Below, piece by piece: positions 52,444 to 63,964 of a stretch of DNA of 64,000 nt (its first letter is position 1; the number at the start of each line of letters is the position of its first letter). The position numbers were made by a program, and so were the translations under genes. Source of the stretch: Neorhizobium populisoli (lineage in GTDB: Bacteria; Pseudomonadota; Alphaproteobacteria; Rhizobiales; Rhizobiaceae); the NCBI RefSeq assembly GCF_019430945.1, contig NZ_JAHYCB010000006.1, positions 186,001 through 250,000 of the forward strand, written 5' to 3'. The notes under the pieces are model-generated. The model was not told where the DNA came from and ran no database searches. It was given only the letters and a program-made list of their open reading frames with translations.

Positions 52444-53448
52444 ATGACCAACCCGCTGACCGTTCTGCCCGACATCGCCATTCTGCTGCCCTGTTACAAC
52501 GAGGCGCCGACGATTGCGGGCGTGGTGCGCGGATTTCGCGCGGCGCTGCCCGGCGCGCGCATCTATGTCTACGACAACAATTCCACCGACGGCACAGCAC
52601 TTCAGGCGATGCTGTCGGGCGCTGAGGTGATGCGCGAGCGCCGCCAAGGCAAGGGCCATGTGGTGCGCCGCATGTTCGCCGATATCGACGCCGACATCTA
52701 CATCATGGCGGATGGTGATGGCACATATTCGCCGGCCGATGCCGAGGAACTGATCCGCACGCTTTTAACCGAGAATGCCGACATGGTGGTCGGCACCCGC
52801 CGCGGCGTGCGCGAGGATGCCGGGCGCCATGGCCATGCGGCCGGCAACCGGCTGTTCAACGTGCTGTACCGGACGATCTTCGGCGCCGACTTTACCGATA
52901 TCTTTTCCGGCTACCGCGCCTTCTCGCGCCGTTTCGTGAAAAGTTTTCCGGCGGTTTCCGGCGGTTTCGAGATCGAGACGGAAATGTCGGTACATGCCTC
53001 GCGGCTGAAACTGCCTGTCATGGAGATCGAGCTGGATTACGGAAGACGGCCGGAAGGTTCGCATTCCAAGCTATCCACCTTCCGGGACGGGGCAAAAATC
53101 CTCTGGATGTTTGCCATGCTAATGAAGGAAACGCGGCCTTTCGCTTTCTTCAGCGCGATCAGCAGCGCCTTCATGGTGACCAGCCTGGTCTTCATGGCGC
53201 CGGTGCTGCTCGCCTATTTCCAGACGGGTCTCGTCGATCGCATGCCGACCTGGGTGTTTTCGCTGGTGCTGATGCTGATGTCGTTCCTGATCTTCACCGC
53301 CGGGATGATCCTCGATTCGCTTTCGCGCGCTAGGGCCGAGCAATTGCGCATCCACTATCTGAACATTCCCGTCCGCCAGAAATCGGCTCCTCCATTGGCA
53401 GATACGGCACCGCCCAAGCGTCGCAAAGGCGAAAAGAGCGCGGCATGA
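52444..53448 (+). CDS. Family 2 glycosyltransferase (GtrB/DPM1-like)
   Basis: A 334-aa enzyme. The GT-A domain starts IAILLPCYNEAPTIAGVVRG and has DNNSTDGTA, the DxD-like MADGDGTYSPADAE and DIFSGYRAFSRRF. Two membrane segments follow near residues 230-290 (FFSAISSAFMVTSLVFMAPV), as in GtrB. It would load a sugar from a nucleotide donor on to undecaprenyl phosphate. It overlaps the gtrA-like gene by 4 bp (ATGA). Confidence 0.93.
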   Translation: MTNPLTVLPDIAILLPCYNEAPTIAGVVRGFRAALPGARIYVYDNNSTDGTALQAMLSGAEVMRERRQGKGHVVRRMFADIDADIYIMADGDGTYSPADAEELIRTLLTENADMVVGTRRGVREDAGRHGHAAGNRLFNVLYRTIFGADFTDIFSGYRAFSRRFVKSFPAVSGGFEIETEMSVHASRLKLPVMEIELDYGRRPEGSHSKLSTFRDGAKILWMFAMLMKETRPFAFFSAISSAFMVTSLVFMAPVLLAYFQTGLVDRMPTWVFSLVLMLMSFLIFTAGMILDSLSRARAEQLRIHYLNIPVRQKSAPPLADTAPPKRRKGEKSAA

Positions 53449-53825
53449 AACGGCTTTTCTGGTTCCTTATCGCCGGTGGCTGCGGTTTCCTGATCGATGC
53501 TGGCCTGACGCATCTGCTGATCCTGGCTGGGCTCGGCCCGTTTCTCGCCCGCATTCCGGCGATCATGGCGGCCATGGCATTCACCTGGTTCGTCAATCGC
53601 AACCGGACATTCGGAAAATCAGAACATTCGCTCGCCGTCGAAGGCCTGCGTTACTGGGCGGTCGGCATCACGTCGGCGCTGATCAATTACGCGATCTACT
53701 CGACCCTGATCTACCGCGCACCCTTCCTGCAGCCGATCATCGCCATCATCGCCGCGTCGCTCGCAGCGACGGCCTACAGCTTTTTCGGTTATTCGCGCTT
53801 CGTCTTCCGGCACCGGAACGGTTAG
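53445..53825 (+). CDS. GtrA-family membrane protein
   Basis: A 126-aa protein with four transmembrane helices. Family features are FLIAGGCGFLIDAGLTHLLI at the start, TWFVNRNRTFG in the loop and FFGYSRFVFRHR at the end. GtrA is the presumed flippase for polyprenyl-phosphate sugars in serotype-converting and related systems. It is translationally coupled to the GT2 gene. Confidence 0.93.
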   Translation: MKRLFWFLIAGGCGFLIDAGLTHLLILAGLGPFLARIPAIMAAMAFTWFVNRNRTFGKSEHSLAVEGLRYWAVGITSALINYAIYSTLIYRAPFLQPIIAIIAASLAATAYSFFGYSRFVFRHRNG

Positions 53826-53831
53826 GCGAAA

Positions 53832-54818
53832 TCAGACCTTTTCCCAGCTTTCGTGTTCGCCGGCGCGGTAGATCGCGTCGATGAACTGCTGGTTCTTCAG
53901 CGAGCTTTCGAGCGTCACGACTTCCGCCGCCTCGCCCATCGCCGCCTTGGCAAAAGCCTCAACCTGGCGCTTGTACTGGCGGCTGTCGGGGAAGCGGAAG
54001 GTCTGCGACGTCGCATGGTTCTGGTTGGTGAGTTCGATCTCCTCGGCGCCCCAGCGATTGGCGTTGAAGGGCGACTTCACCTCGATCGTGCCTTCGGTGC
54101 CGTGGAAAACCATCAACTGGCGCGCCGCCATCTGGGTCGCGACATAGAAGCTCAGCTCGAACGAGCCGAACTCCGCCCGGACGCTGGAATAGATGTCCGT
54201 GCCGAACTGTGGGTCGCGCTCGACGCGTGCCTGCACGCGCTGCGGCTCCTCGCCGGTGACGAAACGGGTGGTGATGGTCGGATAGACGCCGATATCCGGC
54301 AGCGCACCGCCGCCGAGTTCGGGAATGTTGCGCATGTTGCCGGGATCGCGGTTGAAATAGGTGAAGGCGCCCTGCACGTGCTTCAGCTCGCCGATCGCCT
54401 TGTCCCGCAGCAGCTCGCGCACCTTCAGCCAAACCGGCGCATAGGTGACCATGAAGGCTTCGGAAATCAGCTTGCCGGTGCGGTCGCGCACCTTGATCAG
54501 TTCCTCGATCTCGCTCGCCTTGATGGCGATCGGCTTTTCGGACAGCACATGCTTGCCGGCTTCGGCCGCCTTGATCGACCATTCCACATGCTGGCTGGAC
54601 GGCAGCGGAATATAGACCGCGTCAATCACGTCCGACGCCAGCATTTCGTCATAGGAACCAAAGGCATGCGGCGCGCCGAAACGGTCTGCCATGGCGCGCG
54701 CCTTGTCGAGATCGCGGCTGGCAATGGCGGTCAGGGCGCAGTTTTCTGCATCCTGAATGGCCGGGACAACGAGTTCGCGGCCGATCTTTGCCGTCGACAG
54801 GATTCCGAAACGCAGCAT
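53832..54818 (-). CDS. Gfo/Idh/MocA-family oxidoreductase
   Basis: A 328-aa NAD(P)-dependent sugar or inositol dehydrogenase-like protein. The Rossmann start is [20 protein letters not shown], the conserved [13 protein letters not shown] (about 91-103) carries the EKP lysine, and [17 protein letters not shown] holds the catalytic-region residues. The substrate is unknown. It converges with the gtrA-like gene, with 6 bp between the stops. Confidence 0.92.
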   Translation of the reverse strand: MLRFGILSTAKIGRELVVPAIQDAENCALTAIASRDLDKARAMADRFGAPHAFGSYDEMLASDVIDAVYIPLPSSQHVEWSIKAAEAGKHVLSEKPIAIKASEIEELIKVRDRTGKLISEAFMVTYAPVWLKVRELLRDKAIGELKHVQGAFTYFNRDPGNMRNIPELGGGALPDIGVYPTITTRFVTGEEPQRVQARVERDPQFGTDIYSSVRAEFGSFELSFYVATQMAARQLMVFHGTEGTIEVKSPFNANRWGAEEIELTNQNHATSQTFRFPDSRQYKRQVEAFAKAAMGEAAEVVTLESSLKNQQFIDAIYRAGEHESWEKV

Positions 54819-55010
54819 GAGTACCTCCCTATCTGCTCATTTCGGGCGCACCATATTGGCAGCACCAAGACCGCGCAACGTCGCGGCGGATGCGGCGCTT
54901 GAAAAAGTGATCATCCGCTCAAAATAGGGACTGGCCGGTGGCGGAACATGGGATAATCTCAGGCTCCTTTCTGGAACATACTTGCTCACTTAAAAATTTG
55001 GAGGAATTTC

Positions 55011-57027
<2,017 letters not shown>

Positions 57028-57037
57028 GTTGAAGTTC

Positions 57038-57082
57038 TGTCCTACGTGTCATACATTGATGACAAGCATGACACGTAGGACA
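57038..57082. promoter_or_regulatory. 15-bp inverted repeat operator of the RelBE-type pair
   Basis: TGTCCTACGTGTCAT (57038-57052) and ATGACACGTAGGACA (57068-57082) are perfect inverted copies separated by 15 bp. A third ATGACA box lies between them at 57059-57064. The right arm ends 5 bp before the antitoxin start. Arrays like this are bound cooperatively by dimers of ribbon-helix-helix antitoxins. Confidence 0.75.
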
Positions 57083-57087
57083 CGCTT

Positions 57088-57306
57088 ATGGCAACGCTCA
57101 GCATCCGCATCGATGACGATATCAAGGCTCGCTGGGCGAAGCTGTCCGCTGATTTTGGCCTGAACCAGAGCCAGCTTTTCCGACAGGCGATCGAAGAGAA
57201 GCTCGAAGAACTCGAAGACTTCTACGCGATCCGCGAACGCCTCGACCGGCCATTCAAGACCGTTTCCAATGACGATGTCTGGAAGGAACTCGGCATTGAG
57301 GATTGA
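57088..57306 (+). CDS. Ribbon-helix-helix antitoxin (RelB-like)
   Basis: A 72-aa protein: TLSIRIDDDIKARWAKLSAD and NQSQLFRQAIEEKLEELED form the RHH DNA-binding domain, and the tail YAIRERLDRPFKTVSNDDVW would clamp the toxin. The layout is that of RelB/DinJ-like antitoxins. It sits directly behind a long palindromic operator and overlaps the toxin gene by 11 bp. Confidence 0.88.
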   Translation: MATLSIRIDDDIKARWAKLSADFGLNQSQLFRQAIEEKLEELEDFYAIRERLDRPFKTVSNDDVWKELGIED

Positions 57307-57592
57307 GTGGCATGTCGATGCCGTAAAAGACCTCAAATCGATTTCAACCTCGGACAAGCGCCGGATCAAGAAGGTACTGGACGAGCTTTCGACACTCGGC
57401 GATCCCCGCCAAAAACTCGTCGCTTATTCGGGCAATCTCAAAGACTTCTGGAAATTGCGCGTTGGCGACTATCGGCTTGTCTGTCAGATCAAGCTGGAAG
57501 CCGGTGAATATATTCTGATCATCCGCGTCGCACATCGCAGCGTCGCCTACGATCCGCGTAGCGTCTCGAGAATAGACAAACGTTCGAAGTGA
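57296..57592 (+). CDS. RelE/ParE-superfamily toxin
   Basis: A 98-aa toxin if started at TTG 57296 (encoding RIEWHVDAVKDLKSIS). An ATG at 57269 would add nine residues inside the antitoxin gene. AAGGAAC upstream of the TTG supports the shorter form. The core NLKDFWKLRVGDYRLVCQI and ILIIRVAHRSVAYD are the classic RelE/ParE beta-sheet pattern, with Arg residues at the positions used for mRNA cleavage. It may be a ribosome-dependent RNase or a gyrase inhibitor. Confidence 0.85.
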   Translation: MRIEWHVDAVKDLKSISTSDKRRIKKVLDELSTLGDPRQKLVAYSGNLKDFWKLRVGDYRLVCQIKLEAGEYILIIRVAHRSVAYDPRSVSRIDKRSK

Positions 57593-57656
57593 CCTCCTGT
57601 GGTTGGCTTCGCTCCGTCTCGTGCTACCATGCGTCGAAGATATTGGGAGAAGGTCG

Positions 57657-58016
57657 ATGCACGAGGAACGCGCCGTTCAGGCGGTCATCCATCTCTACGT
57701 CGACGGCATGACCTTTGCGCATGAGGCCGCCCTCCGAAAGGCGTTTCACCCAAAAGCCAGCATCATCGGCAATTACGGCGGAAGGATCGAGTGGCTTTCG
57801 CTCAACGATTTCATCGGGGCGATCACTTCCGAAGGCCCTGCCCCCGCCGGCACGCAGCCGCTGATCCAGATCGAGGCGCTCGACGTCACCGGTGATGCCG
57901 CAACCGTCAAGGTGGTTGACGAATTCGCCGGCATGCGGTTTTCCGACTATCTGGCGCTTTTGAAGATCGACGGGCGGTGGGTGATCGTCAACAAGCTCTA
58001 CCACCTGCATTCGTAG
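57657..58016 (+). CDS. NTF2-like (SnoaL-type) protein
   Basis: A 119-aa cone-fold protein of the lumazine-binding/nuclear-transport-factor-2 superfamily: AVQAVIHLYVDGMTFAHEAA at the N-terminus, FHPKASIIGNYGG, and WVIVNKLYHLH at the end. These proteins bind small molecules or act as isomerases; no residue set indicates a specific activity. GGGAGAAGG precedes the ATG at 57657. Confidence 0.85.
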   Translation: MHEERAVQAVIHLYVDGMTFAHEAALRKAFHPKASIIGNYGGRIEWLSLNDFIGAITSEGPAPAGTQPLIQIEALDVTGDAATVKVVDEFAGMRFSDYLALLKIDGRWVIVNKLYHLHS

Positions 58017-58028
58017 GCTGGCGGCGAA

Positions 58029-58646
58029 CTAGCGTTTCAGCTCCGGAAAGCCGACATAAAATTCCGAGTGATCGCCCTCGTTATTGGCCATGCCGATCTT
58101 GGTCAGCACGCCGCGCGGCTCAGCGAAACTGCGGATGCGACGGGCAGGCTTTTCATGCCACTGGATGTTCATCGCCCAGAGTTTTGGGAAAACCATGATC
58201 GAGGCATAGGGCAGATGGTCGTGAATCCACCAGGCCATCTTCTGCCAGTCGCCTTCCTGCTCATAGTGATCGACCAGCCATGGAAAAACGACGCAGGCCG
58301 TAGCGCCCATAAAGCCCTGCGCGTCGCGCCTGTCCCAGATGTGGTCGGCGGCGGTATTGGCGTTCGAGGAGCAGTTCAGGTTGTTCCTGTTGCCGAACTC
58401 GTTGACCTTCGGCGAACGATAACCGGAGCGCAGGTGCAGCCGGCCGAAGGTTGCCTGTAGCGGCTCCAGCAGTTTCTCGCAGAGATGTCTGCCGGCTTCG
58501 ATTGCCAGATCCGGGTCTTCGGGAATGTTCGGAATTCCGTAGAAATCGGCAATCTCGGAGAACAGGAAATCGCGGAAGAAGAAGTTCTTCGAAAGGCGTA
58601 CGCGGCCGAGCTCTTCGAGCCCTTTCATCGATCCGGGTGTGCGCAT
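58029..58646 (-). CDS. M15-like (D-Ala-D-Ala carboxypeptidase-fold) protein
   Basis: A 205-aa protein. The helical N-terminal part leads into FGRLHLRSGYRSPKVNEFG, which matches the M15 family's SGYRS block, then NTAADHIWDRRD in the position of the zinc-binding SxHxxGxAxD motif and NIQWHEKPARR near the end in the position of the final His. The middle motif is modified, so catalysis is uncertain. No signal peptide is seen, which suggests a cytoplasmic or phage-like endolysin-type use. GGAGGAAACG precedes the ATG. The repeat copy B lies upstream. Confidence 0.65.
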   Translation of the reverse strand: MRTPGSMKGLEELGRVRLSKNFFFRDFLFSEIADFYGIPNIPEDPDLAIEAGRHLCEKLLEPLQATFGRLHLRSGYRSPKVNEFGNRNNLNCSSNANTAADHIWDRRDAQGFMGATACVVFPWLVDHYEQEGDWQKMAWWIHDHLPYASIMVFPKLWAMNIQWHEKPARRIRSFAEPRGVLTKIGMANNEGDHSEFYVGFPELKR

Positions 58647-58705
58647 CGTTTCCTCCAAAAGAAAAAGCCTGCCCTCTGTCAGGGTCAGGACAATTACGTT
58701 GGAGC

Positions 58706-58846
58706 TGCCCCTCATCCGCCTGCCGGCACCTTCTCCCCGTTTTGACGGGGAGAAGGACACTAGCCGCACCAACTATCCCGTTCTCAAGGGTGAGCTTGGC
58801 ACGTTCCCTCTCCCCGCATGCGGGGAGAGGGTTAGGGTGAGGGGCA
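58706..58846. repeat. RIME-like palindromic element, copy B, intergenic
   Basis: Terminal repeats TGCCCCTCA and TGAGGGGCA bound 141 bp. Inside are a 12-bp stem CCTTCTCCCCGT-TTTG-ACGGGGAGAAGG (58729-58756) and a perfect 26-bp palindrome (58806-58831) with CCCTCTCCCC arms. Relative to copy A (24912-25100) the same two modules appear in inverted order, so the elements are homologous in opposite orientation. It lies between the M15-like gene start and the pheT stop. Confidence 0.85.
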
Positions 58847-58916
58847 ATTTTCCAGACAATGCCCGCCCGCTTGTGGGGGCAAGCTAACTTTCAAAGGCGC
58901 TTCACGCCACCCGATT

Positions 58917-61340
58917 TCAGGCGCGCAACACGCCACCGGTCGTCTTTTCGACATTGGCGACGATCTTGGCCGTCAATGCCTCGAAATCCTCGTCGGTCAG
59001 CGTCTTGTCGACCGGCTGGATCAGCACTTCGATCGCCACCGACTTCCGGCCTTCACCGAGCGCGGCGCCTTCGAACACGTCGAAGACGTTGACGCCGGTG
59101 ATCAGCTTGCGGTCGGCGGTCACCGCCGCCTTGACGATCGCGCCGGCTTCCACATCGCTGGCGACCACGAACGCATAGTCGCGCTTCACGGCCTGGAAGG
59201 GCGAGAGGTCGAGGCCCGGCTTGGTGCGGGTGGCCTTCTTCTTCGGGTCCGGCATGGCATCGAGGAAGACCTCGAAGCCTGCGAGAGCGCCGGAGACGTC
59301 AAGCGCGCCCAGCGTCTTCGGGTGGAATTCGCCGAAATAGCCGAGAACGACCTTCGGGCCCATCTTGATCGTGCCGGAACGGCCCGGATGATACCAGGCG
59401 GGCGCGCCCTTCTCGATCTGGATGTTGGACATCGGCAGGCCGCAGGCTTCGACGACGGCCAGCGCATCGGCCTTAGCATCGAAGACATCGACCGGCTTGC
59501 CGCCGCCCTTGGCAGCGTTGGACCACGAACGGCCGGCGCCGTTCATCGAAGCGGTGCCGCGACGGATGCCGCCGGCGACGCGGCGCTGGCCTTCCGGCCG
59601 GTCGCTTTCATAGGTGCCGGAAACTTCGAAGATCGCCACATCGCCAAAGCCCTTGTCGGCATTGCGCTGGGCCGCCGTCAACAGGCCCGGCAAAAGCGAG
59701 GGGCGCATGTCGGACATGTCTGCGGCGATCGGGTTTGCGAGCTTCAGAGCCTGAGAACCACCTCCGAAGAGCTTGGCCTGGTCTTCCGGGATGAAGGACC
59801 AGGTGACGGCTTCCAGCATGCCGCGCGAGGCAAGCGTGCGCTTGGCCGTGCGGGTGCGGATCTGCAGCGTGGTCAGGATGCGGCCGTTGACCGATGCCAG
59901 ACGTTCGATCGGCTCCGGCTTGATCTGGTCGACGCCGTGGATGCGCATGACTTCCTCGACGAGGTCGGCCTTGCCATCGACATCCGGACGCCAGGACGGA
60001 ACCTTGACGGAGACACGTTCACCCGAACCTTCGACCGTGAAGCCGAGGCGGGTGAGGATTTCTCGGCTTTCACCGGTCGAGACCTCAAGGCCGGTCAGGC
60101 GCCTGACTTCCGCGAACGGGAAATCGACGACCTTCGCTTCAAAACCCTTGTAACCGACCACCTTGGCTTCCGCCGGCTTGCCGCCGCAGAGTTCGAGGAC
60201 CAGTTCGGTGGTGCGGTCGAGGCCGGGAACCATGTATTCCGGATCGACGCCGCGTTCGAAACGGTAACGCGCATCGGTGATGATGCCGAGCGTGCGGCCG
60301 GACTTGGCGATGTTGATCGGGTCCCAGAGGGCGCTTTCGATCAGCACGTCCACGGTGTTCTCGTCGCAGCCGGAATGCTCGCCGCCCATGATACCGCCAA
60401 TCGATTCCACGCCGTTGTCATCGGCGATGACGACGTTCGCAGGGTTCAGCTTGTATTCGCGGGTATCGAGCGCCAGCACCGTTTCGCCTTCCTTGGCGCA
60501 GCGGACGATGAGGTCCCCCTTCACCTTGGCGGCGTCGAAGACGTGCATCGGCCGACCCTGGTCGAAGGTCATGTAGTTGGTGATATCGACCAGCGCGTTG
60601 ATCGGGCGAAGGCCGATCGCCTTGAGGCGCTGCTGCATCCAGACCGGGCTCGGGCCGTTCTTGACACCGCGCACGAGGCGCAGGCCGAAGCCCGGGCACA
60701 GGCGCTCGTCGTCGAGATCGATCGTCAGGCCGACCGAGGTCTCGCCTTCCGTCTTGAAAGCGGGCTTGGCATGCGGCTTCAACGTGCCGAGGCCCGCAGC
60801 AGCCAGATCGCGGGCGATGCCGTGGATCGAGGTGCAGTCGGGGCGGTTCGGCGTCAGGTTGATCTCGATGATCGGATCGTCGAGGCCGGCATAGGTGGCG
60901 AACGACGTGCCGACCGGTGCATCGGCCGGCAGGTCGATAATGCCGTTATGGTCTTCGGAGATGTTGAGTTCCTTCTCCGAGCACATCATGCCGTGGCTTT
61001 CGACGCCACGGATCTTGCCGACGGCGAGCGTCACGTCGATGCCCGGAACATAGACGCCCGGACGGGCCAGTGCACCGACCATACCGGCGCGGGCATTCGG
61101 CGCGCCGCAGACGATCTGCACCGGCTTGCCGTCACCGGCATCCACCATCAGCACCTTGAGGCGATCGGCCTCCGGGTGCTTTTCGGCCGAGAGAACCTTG
61201 GCGATGACGAAGGGCTTGTAGGCCGCCTTGTCGTCGACATCCTCGACTTCGAGGCCGATCGCGGTCAGGCGCTCGCAGATCTGGTCCAGGGTGGCGTCGG
61301 TCTCAAGATGATCCTTGAGCCAGGAAAGCGTGAATTTCAT
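58917..61340 (-). CDS. pheT: Phenylalanyl-tRNA synthetase beta subunit
   Basis: An 807-aa subunit with the usual domain order: N-terminal B1, a tRNA-binding OB fold ([31 protein letters not shown]), B3/B4 editing region, B5 and the C-terminal anticodon-binding FDX-ACB domain ([25 protein letters not shown]). Together with PheS it forms the alpha2-beta2 enzyme that charges tRNA-Phe and edits Tyr-tRNA. It starts 15 bp after pheS. Confidence 0.98.
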   Translation of the reverse strand: MKFTLSWLKDHLETDATLDQICERLTAIGLEVEDVDDKAAYKPFVIAKVLSAEKHPEADRLKVLMVDAGDGKPVQIVCGAPNARAGMVGALARPGVYVPGIDVTLAVGKIRGVESHGMMCSEKELNISEDHNGIIDLPADAPVGTSFATYAGLDDPIIEINLTPNRPDCTSIHGIARDLAAAGLGTLKPHAKPAFKTEGETSVGLTIDLDDERLCPGFGLRLVRGVKNGPSPVWMQQRLKAIGLRPINALVDITNYMTFDQGRPMHVFDAAKVKGDLIVRCAKEGETVLALDTREYKLNPANVVIADDNGVESIGGIMGGEHSGCDENTVDVLIESALWDPINIAKSGRTLGIITDARYRFERGVDPEYMVPGLDRTTELVLELCGGKPAEAKVVGYKGFEAKVVDFPFAEVRRLTGLEVSTGESREILTRLGFTVEGSGERVSVKVPSWRPDVDGKADLVEEVMRIHGVDQIKPEPIERLASVNGRILTTLQIRTRTAKRTLASRGMLEAVTWSFIPEDQAKLFGGGSQALKLANPIAADMSDMRPSLLPGLLTAAQRNADKGFGDVAIFEVSGTYESDRPEGQRRVAGGIRRGTASMNGAGRSWSNAAKGGGKPVDVFDAKADALAVVEACGLPMSNIQIEKGAPAWYHPGRSGTIKMGPKVVLGYFGEFHPKTLGALDVSGALAGFEVFLDAMPDPKKKATRTKPGLDLSPFQAVKRDYAFVVASDVEAGAIVKAAVTADRKLITGVNVFDVFEGAALGEGRKSVAIEVLIQPVDKTLTDEDFEALTAKIVANVEKTTGGVLRA

Positions 61341-61355
61341 TGTCCCATCCTCCCT

Positions 61356-62438
61356 TTAAGCGCTCAAACCGCCGAACAGCGTCGGCATGTCGAGCGGGCG
61401 GAAGCCGTAGTGGTTCATCCAGCGGACATCGGCGTTGAAGAAGTCGCGCAGGTCCGGCATGCCGTATTTCAGCATGGCGATGCGGTCGAGGCCCATGCCC
61501 CAGGCAAAACCCTGGAACTCGTCCGGATCGAGGCCGCCGGAGCGCAGCACATTCGGATGCACCATGCCGCAGCCGAGAATCTCCATCCAGTCGGTACCTT
61601 CGCCGAACTTGACGATCGGGCCGGAGCGGTCGCACTGGATGTCCACTTCGAACGACGGCTCGGTGAACGGGAAGAAGGACGGGCGGAAGCGCATCGTCAC
61701 GCTGTCGACCTCGAAGAAAGCCTTGCAGAACTCTTCGAGGATCCAGCGCATGTTGCCGACATGCGACTTGCGGTCGACGACCAGGCCTTCGACCTGATGG
61801 AACATCGGCGAGTGCGTGGCATCGCTGTCTTGGCGGTAAGTCTTGCCCGGAATGATGATGCGGATCGGCGGCTTCTGGGCTTCCATGGTGCGGATCTGCA
61901 CTGGCGACGTATGGGTGCGCAGAACCTTGCGCTCGCCATTCTCGTCAGGCTGGAAGAAGAAGGTGTCGTGCATTTCACGGGCCGGGTGGCCTTCCGGGAA
62001 ATTCAGCGCCGTGAAGTTATAATAGTCGGTTTCGACATCCGGGCCTTCGGCGATCGAGAAACCCATGTCGCCGAAAATGGCGGTGATCTCGTCGACGATC
62101 TGGCTGATCGGATGGATGCGGCCGCGCTCGGCCGGCGAGGAGCGCACCGGCAGCGAGACGTCGACCGTCTCGGCCTTCAGGCGCGCGTCGATCGCCGCGT
62201 CCTTCAGCACCGTCTTGCGCTCACCGATCGCGTCGGTGATCTCGTTCTTCAGCGCGTTGATCGCGGCGCCGCGGGTCTGGCGCTCTTCCGGTGACATGGT
62301 GCCGAGCGTCTTCAGAAGTTCGGAGACGGAGCCCTTCTTGCCGAGTGCGCCAACGCGCACGGCCTCGATTGCCGCCTCATCGCTGGTGCCGGCGATTTCC
62401 GCCAGAAGCGAAGTTTTCAGGTTTTCCAGATCGGACAT
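61356..62438 (-). CDS. pheS: Phenylalanyl-tRNA synthetase alpha subunit
   Basis: A 360-aa class II synthetase catalytic subunit. Motif 2 is [18 protein letters not shown], with [19 protein letters not shown] upstream and motif 3 [17 protein letters not shown] near the C-terminus. The N-terminal coiled coil fits the family. The ATG at 62438 (MSDLENL) follows GGAAGAAACC; the frame to 62672 runs into the rplT terminator and is spurious. pheS and pheT are cotranscribed. Confidence 0.98.
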   Translation of the reverse strand: MSDLENLKTSLLAEIAGTSDEAAIEAVRVGALGKKGSVSELLKTLGTMSPEERQTRGAAINALKNEITDAIGERKTVLKDAAIDARLKAETVDVSLPVRSSPAERGRIHPISQIVDEITAIFGDMGFSIAEGPDVETDYYNFTALNFPEGHPAREMHDTFFFQPDENGERKVLRTHTSPVQIRTMEAQKPPIRIIIPGKTYRQDSDATHSPMFHQVEGLVVDRKSHVGNMRWILEEFCKAFFEVDSVTMRFRPSFFPFTEPSFEVDIQCDRSGPIVKFGEGTDWMEILGCGMVHPNVLRSGGLDPDEFQGFAWGMGLDRIAMLKYGMPDLRDFFNADVRWMNHYGFRPLDMPTLFGGLSA

Positions 62439-62497
62439 GGTTTCTTCCGTGTGACAAGTCGGAGAGATGTATTGCGAGGTGATGACGGCAAAATGAA

Positions 62498-62529
62498 AAA
62501 CCCGCGCCAGCCCATGCCAGCGCGGGTTT
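62498..62529 (-). terminator. Intrinsic terminator of the infC-rpmI-rplT operon
   Basis: AAACCCGCGC pairs with GCGCGGGTTT, and on the minus strand the stem is followed by TTCATTTTG. It lies 40 bp after the rplT stop and separates that operon from pheST. Confidence 0.9.
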
Positions 62530-62568
62530 CCCAAATTCAATAAAGCAATAAAGCTTGGGAAGCGCTGG

Positions 62569-62973
62569 TTACTTAACCGCGCCTTCAAACTCGTTCGGGG
62601 TACCGGTGTCCTTGAGGTAGGCCAGAGCGCCCTTGGAAGCTTCGACGAGAGCGCCGAAAGCTGCCGGCTCATGGATTGCCATGTCGGACAGAACCTTGCG
62701 GTCGACTTCGATGCCAGCCTTGTTGAGGCCGTCGATGAAGCGGCCGTAGGTCAGGCCGAATTCGCGGACGGCAGCGTTGATACGCTGAATCCACAGAGCG
62801 CGGAAATTGCGCTTCTTGACGCGACGGTCGCGGGTCGCGAACTGACGCGAACGATCGACGGCAGCCTTGGCGGCGCGGATCGTGTTCTTGCGGCGGCCGT
62901 AGAAGCCCTTGGCTGCCTTGAGGGTCTTGGTGTGCTTGGCGCGGGAAGTTACGCCACGTTTTACGCGTGCCAT
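62569..62973 (-). CDS. rplT: 50S ribosomal protein L20
   Basis: A 134-aa protein. The N-terminal basic extension ([20 protein letters not shown]) and [20 protein letters not shown] are diagnostic. L20 binds 23S rRNA early in 50S assembly; in several bacteria it also represses its own operon by binding the leader mRNA. It follows rpmI by 41 bp. Confidence 0.98.
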   Translation of the reverse strand: MARVKRGVTSRAKHTKTLKAAKGFYGRRKNTIRAAKAAVDRSRQFATRDRRVKKRNFRALWIQRINAAVREFGLTYGRFIDGLNKAGIEVDRKVLSDMAIHEPAAFGALVEASKGALAYLKDTGTPNEFEGAVK

Positions 62974-63014
62974 GTCATGATCTCCTTAAACTGTTCCAAA
63001 AAAGCCGATTAGTC

Positions 63015-63218
63015 TCAGAGACCGTTGGGCAGGTAGTTCTTGATAACCTTCTTGCCATCCGGCTCAGCAAGGATCATCGTGCCGCGTGCATCGCGGATGA
63101 ACTTGTTGGAACGCTTGATCATGCCGTGGCGCTTGCCAGCAGCTGCTGCAACGACCTTACCGGTCGCCGTAACCTTGAACCGCTTCTTGGCAGCGGACTT
63201 CGTCTTCATCTTGGGCAT
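63015..63218 (-). CDS. rpmI: 50S ribosomal protein L35
   Basis: A 67-aa ribosomal protein: [20 protein letters not shown] at the start and [19 protein letters not shown] in the middle are canonical. It sits between infC and rplT, as in most bacteria. The 202-bp gap to infC holds a small hairpin at 63373-63388. Confidence 0.98.
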   Translation of the reverse strand: MPKMKTKSAAKKRFKVTATGKVVAAAAGKRHGMIKRSNKFIRDARGTMILAEPDGKKVIKNYLPNGL

Positions 63219-63372
63219 TTTGCTACTCCAATATATTTGTATCGAAACCGGCAGACGAAGCTGGTTTCAAGCATTTGCAACGGCCACGGCATGCCCTGCC
63301 GGACCGTTCGGACGGGCGCTTATAACCGCAGTCGGGTAAAAGCGCAATGGGATAAGAAGGCAACTTGCAAAA

Positions 63373-63388
63373 CCGGCGCAATCGCCGG
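63373..63388 (-). terminator. Small hairpin between infC and rpmI
   Basis: CCGGCG-CAAT-CGCCGG is a perfect 6-bp stem; on the minus strand it is followed by TTTTGC. It starts about 32 bp after the infC stop and may cause partial termination or act in L20-type autoregulation. The role is inferred. Confidence 0.4.
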
Positions 63389-63420
63389 CAAAACCGCTGA
63401 AAGCGTTGATAGTGCGGCGC

Positions 63421-63957
63421 TTATTTCGGCGCCAGCACCATCATCATCTGGCGGCCTTCGAGCTTGGGCTCGGCTTCCACCTTGGCAATTTCCAGCGTGT
63501 CGTCTTTTACCTGAAGCAGAAGCTTCATGCCGAGTTCTTGGTGGGCCATTTCACGGCCGCGGAACTTCAGGGTCACCTTGACCTTGTCGCCGTCCTCGAA
63601 GAAACGGTTCATCGCCTTCATCTTCACGTCATAGTCATGCGTGTCGATGTTGGGGCGCATCTTGATTTCTTTGATTTCGACGATCTTCTGCTTACGGCGG
63701 GCCTCGGCGGCCTTCTTCTGGTTCGCAAATTTCAGCTTGCCGAGGTCGAGGATCTTGCACACCGGCGGTTCGGTGTTCGGAGAGATCTCAACGAGATCAA
63801 GTCCCGCCTCTTCTGCCATCTTGAGGGCCTGGTCGGTCGCAACGATACCGAGATTCAGGCCTTCAGCATCGATAAGCTGGACCTTGGGAATGCGGATTTC
63901 CCGATTGGAGCGAGGCCCATCCTTGACGGGGGCATCGGTTTTGAATGGTCTGCGGAT
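63421..63957 (-). CDS. infC: Translation initiation factor IF-3
   Basis: A 178-aa protein. The N-terminal domain reads [20 protein letters not shown] and [14 protein letters not shown]; the C-terminal domain has [20 protein letters not shown] and [14 protein letters not shown]-3 keeps 30S subunits free and checks the start codon. No ATG, GTG or TTG fits the conserved N-terminus. The start is ATC at 63957 behind AAGGAGAA; the first ATG (63819) would delete 46 residues of the N-terminal domain. A non-AUG start in infC is a known device by which IF-3 represses its own translation (AUU in E. coli). Confidence 0.93.
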   Translation of the reverse strand: MRRPFKTDAPVKDGPRSNREIRIPKVQLIDAEGLNLGIVATDQALKMAEEAGLDLVEISPNTEPPVCKILDLGKLKFANQKKAAEARRKQKIVEIKEIKMRPNIDTHDYDVKMKAMNRFFEDGDKVKVTLKFRGREMAHQELGMKLLLQVKDDTLEIAKVEAEPKLEGRQMMMVLAPK

Positions 63958-63964
63958 GGTCGTA

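Noticed and set aside
59322..62294. 990-aa open frame on the plus strand opposite pheT and pheS
   Set aside because: It is an antisense shadow of two certain genes, with composition skewed to Asp, Arg and Ala and no domain; long open antisense frames are expected at this GC content.
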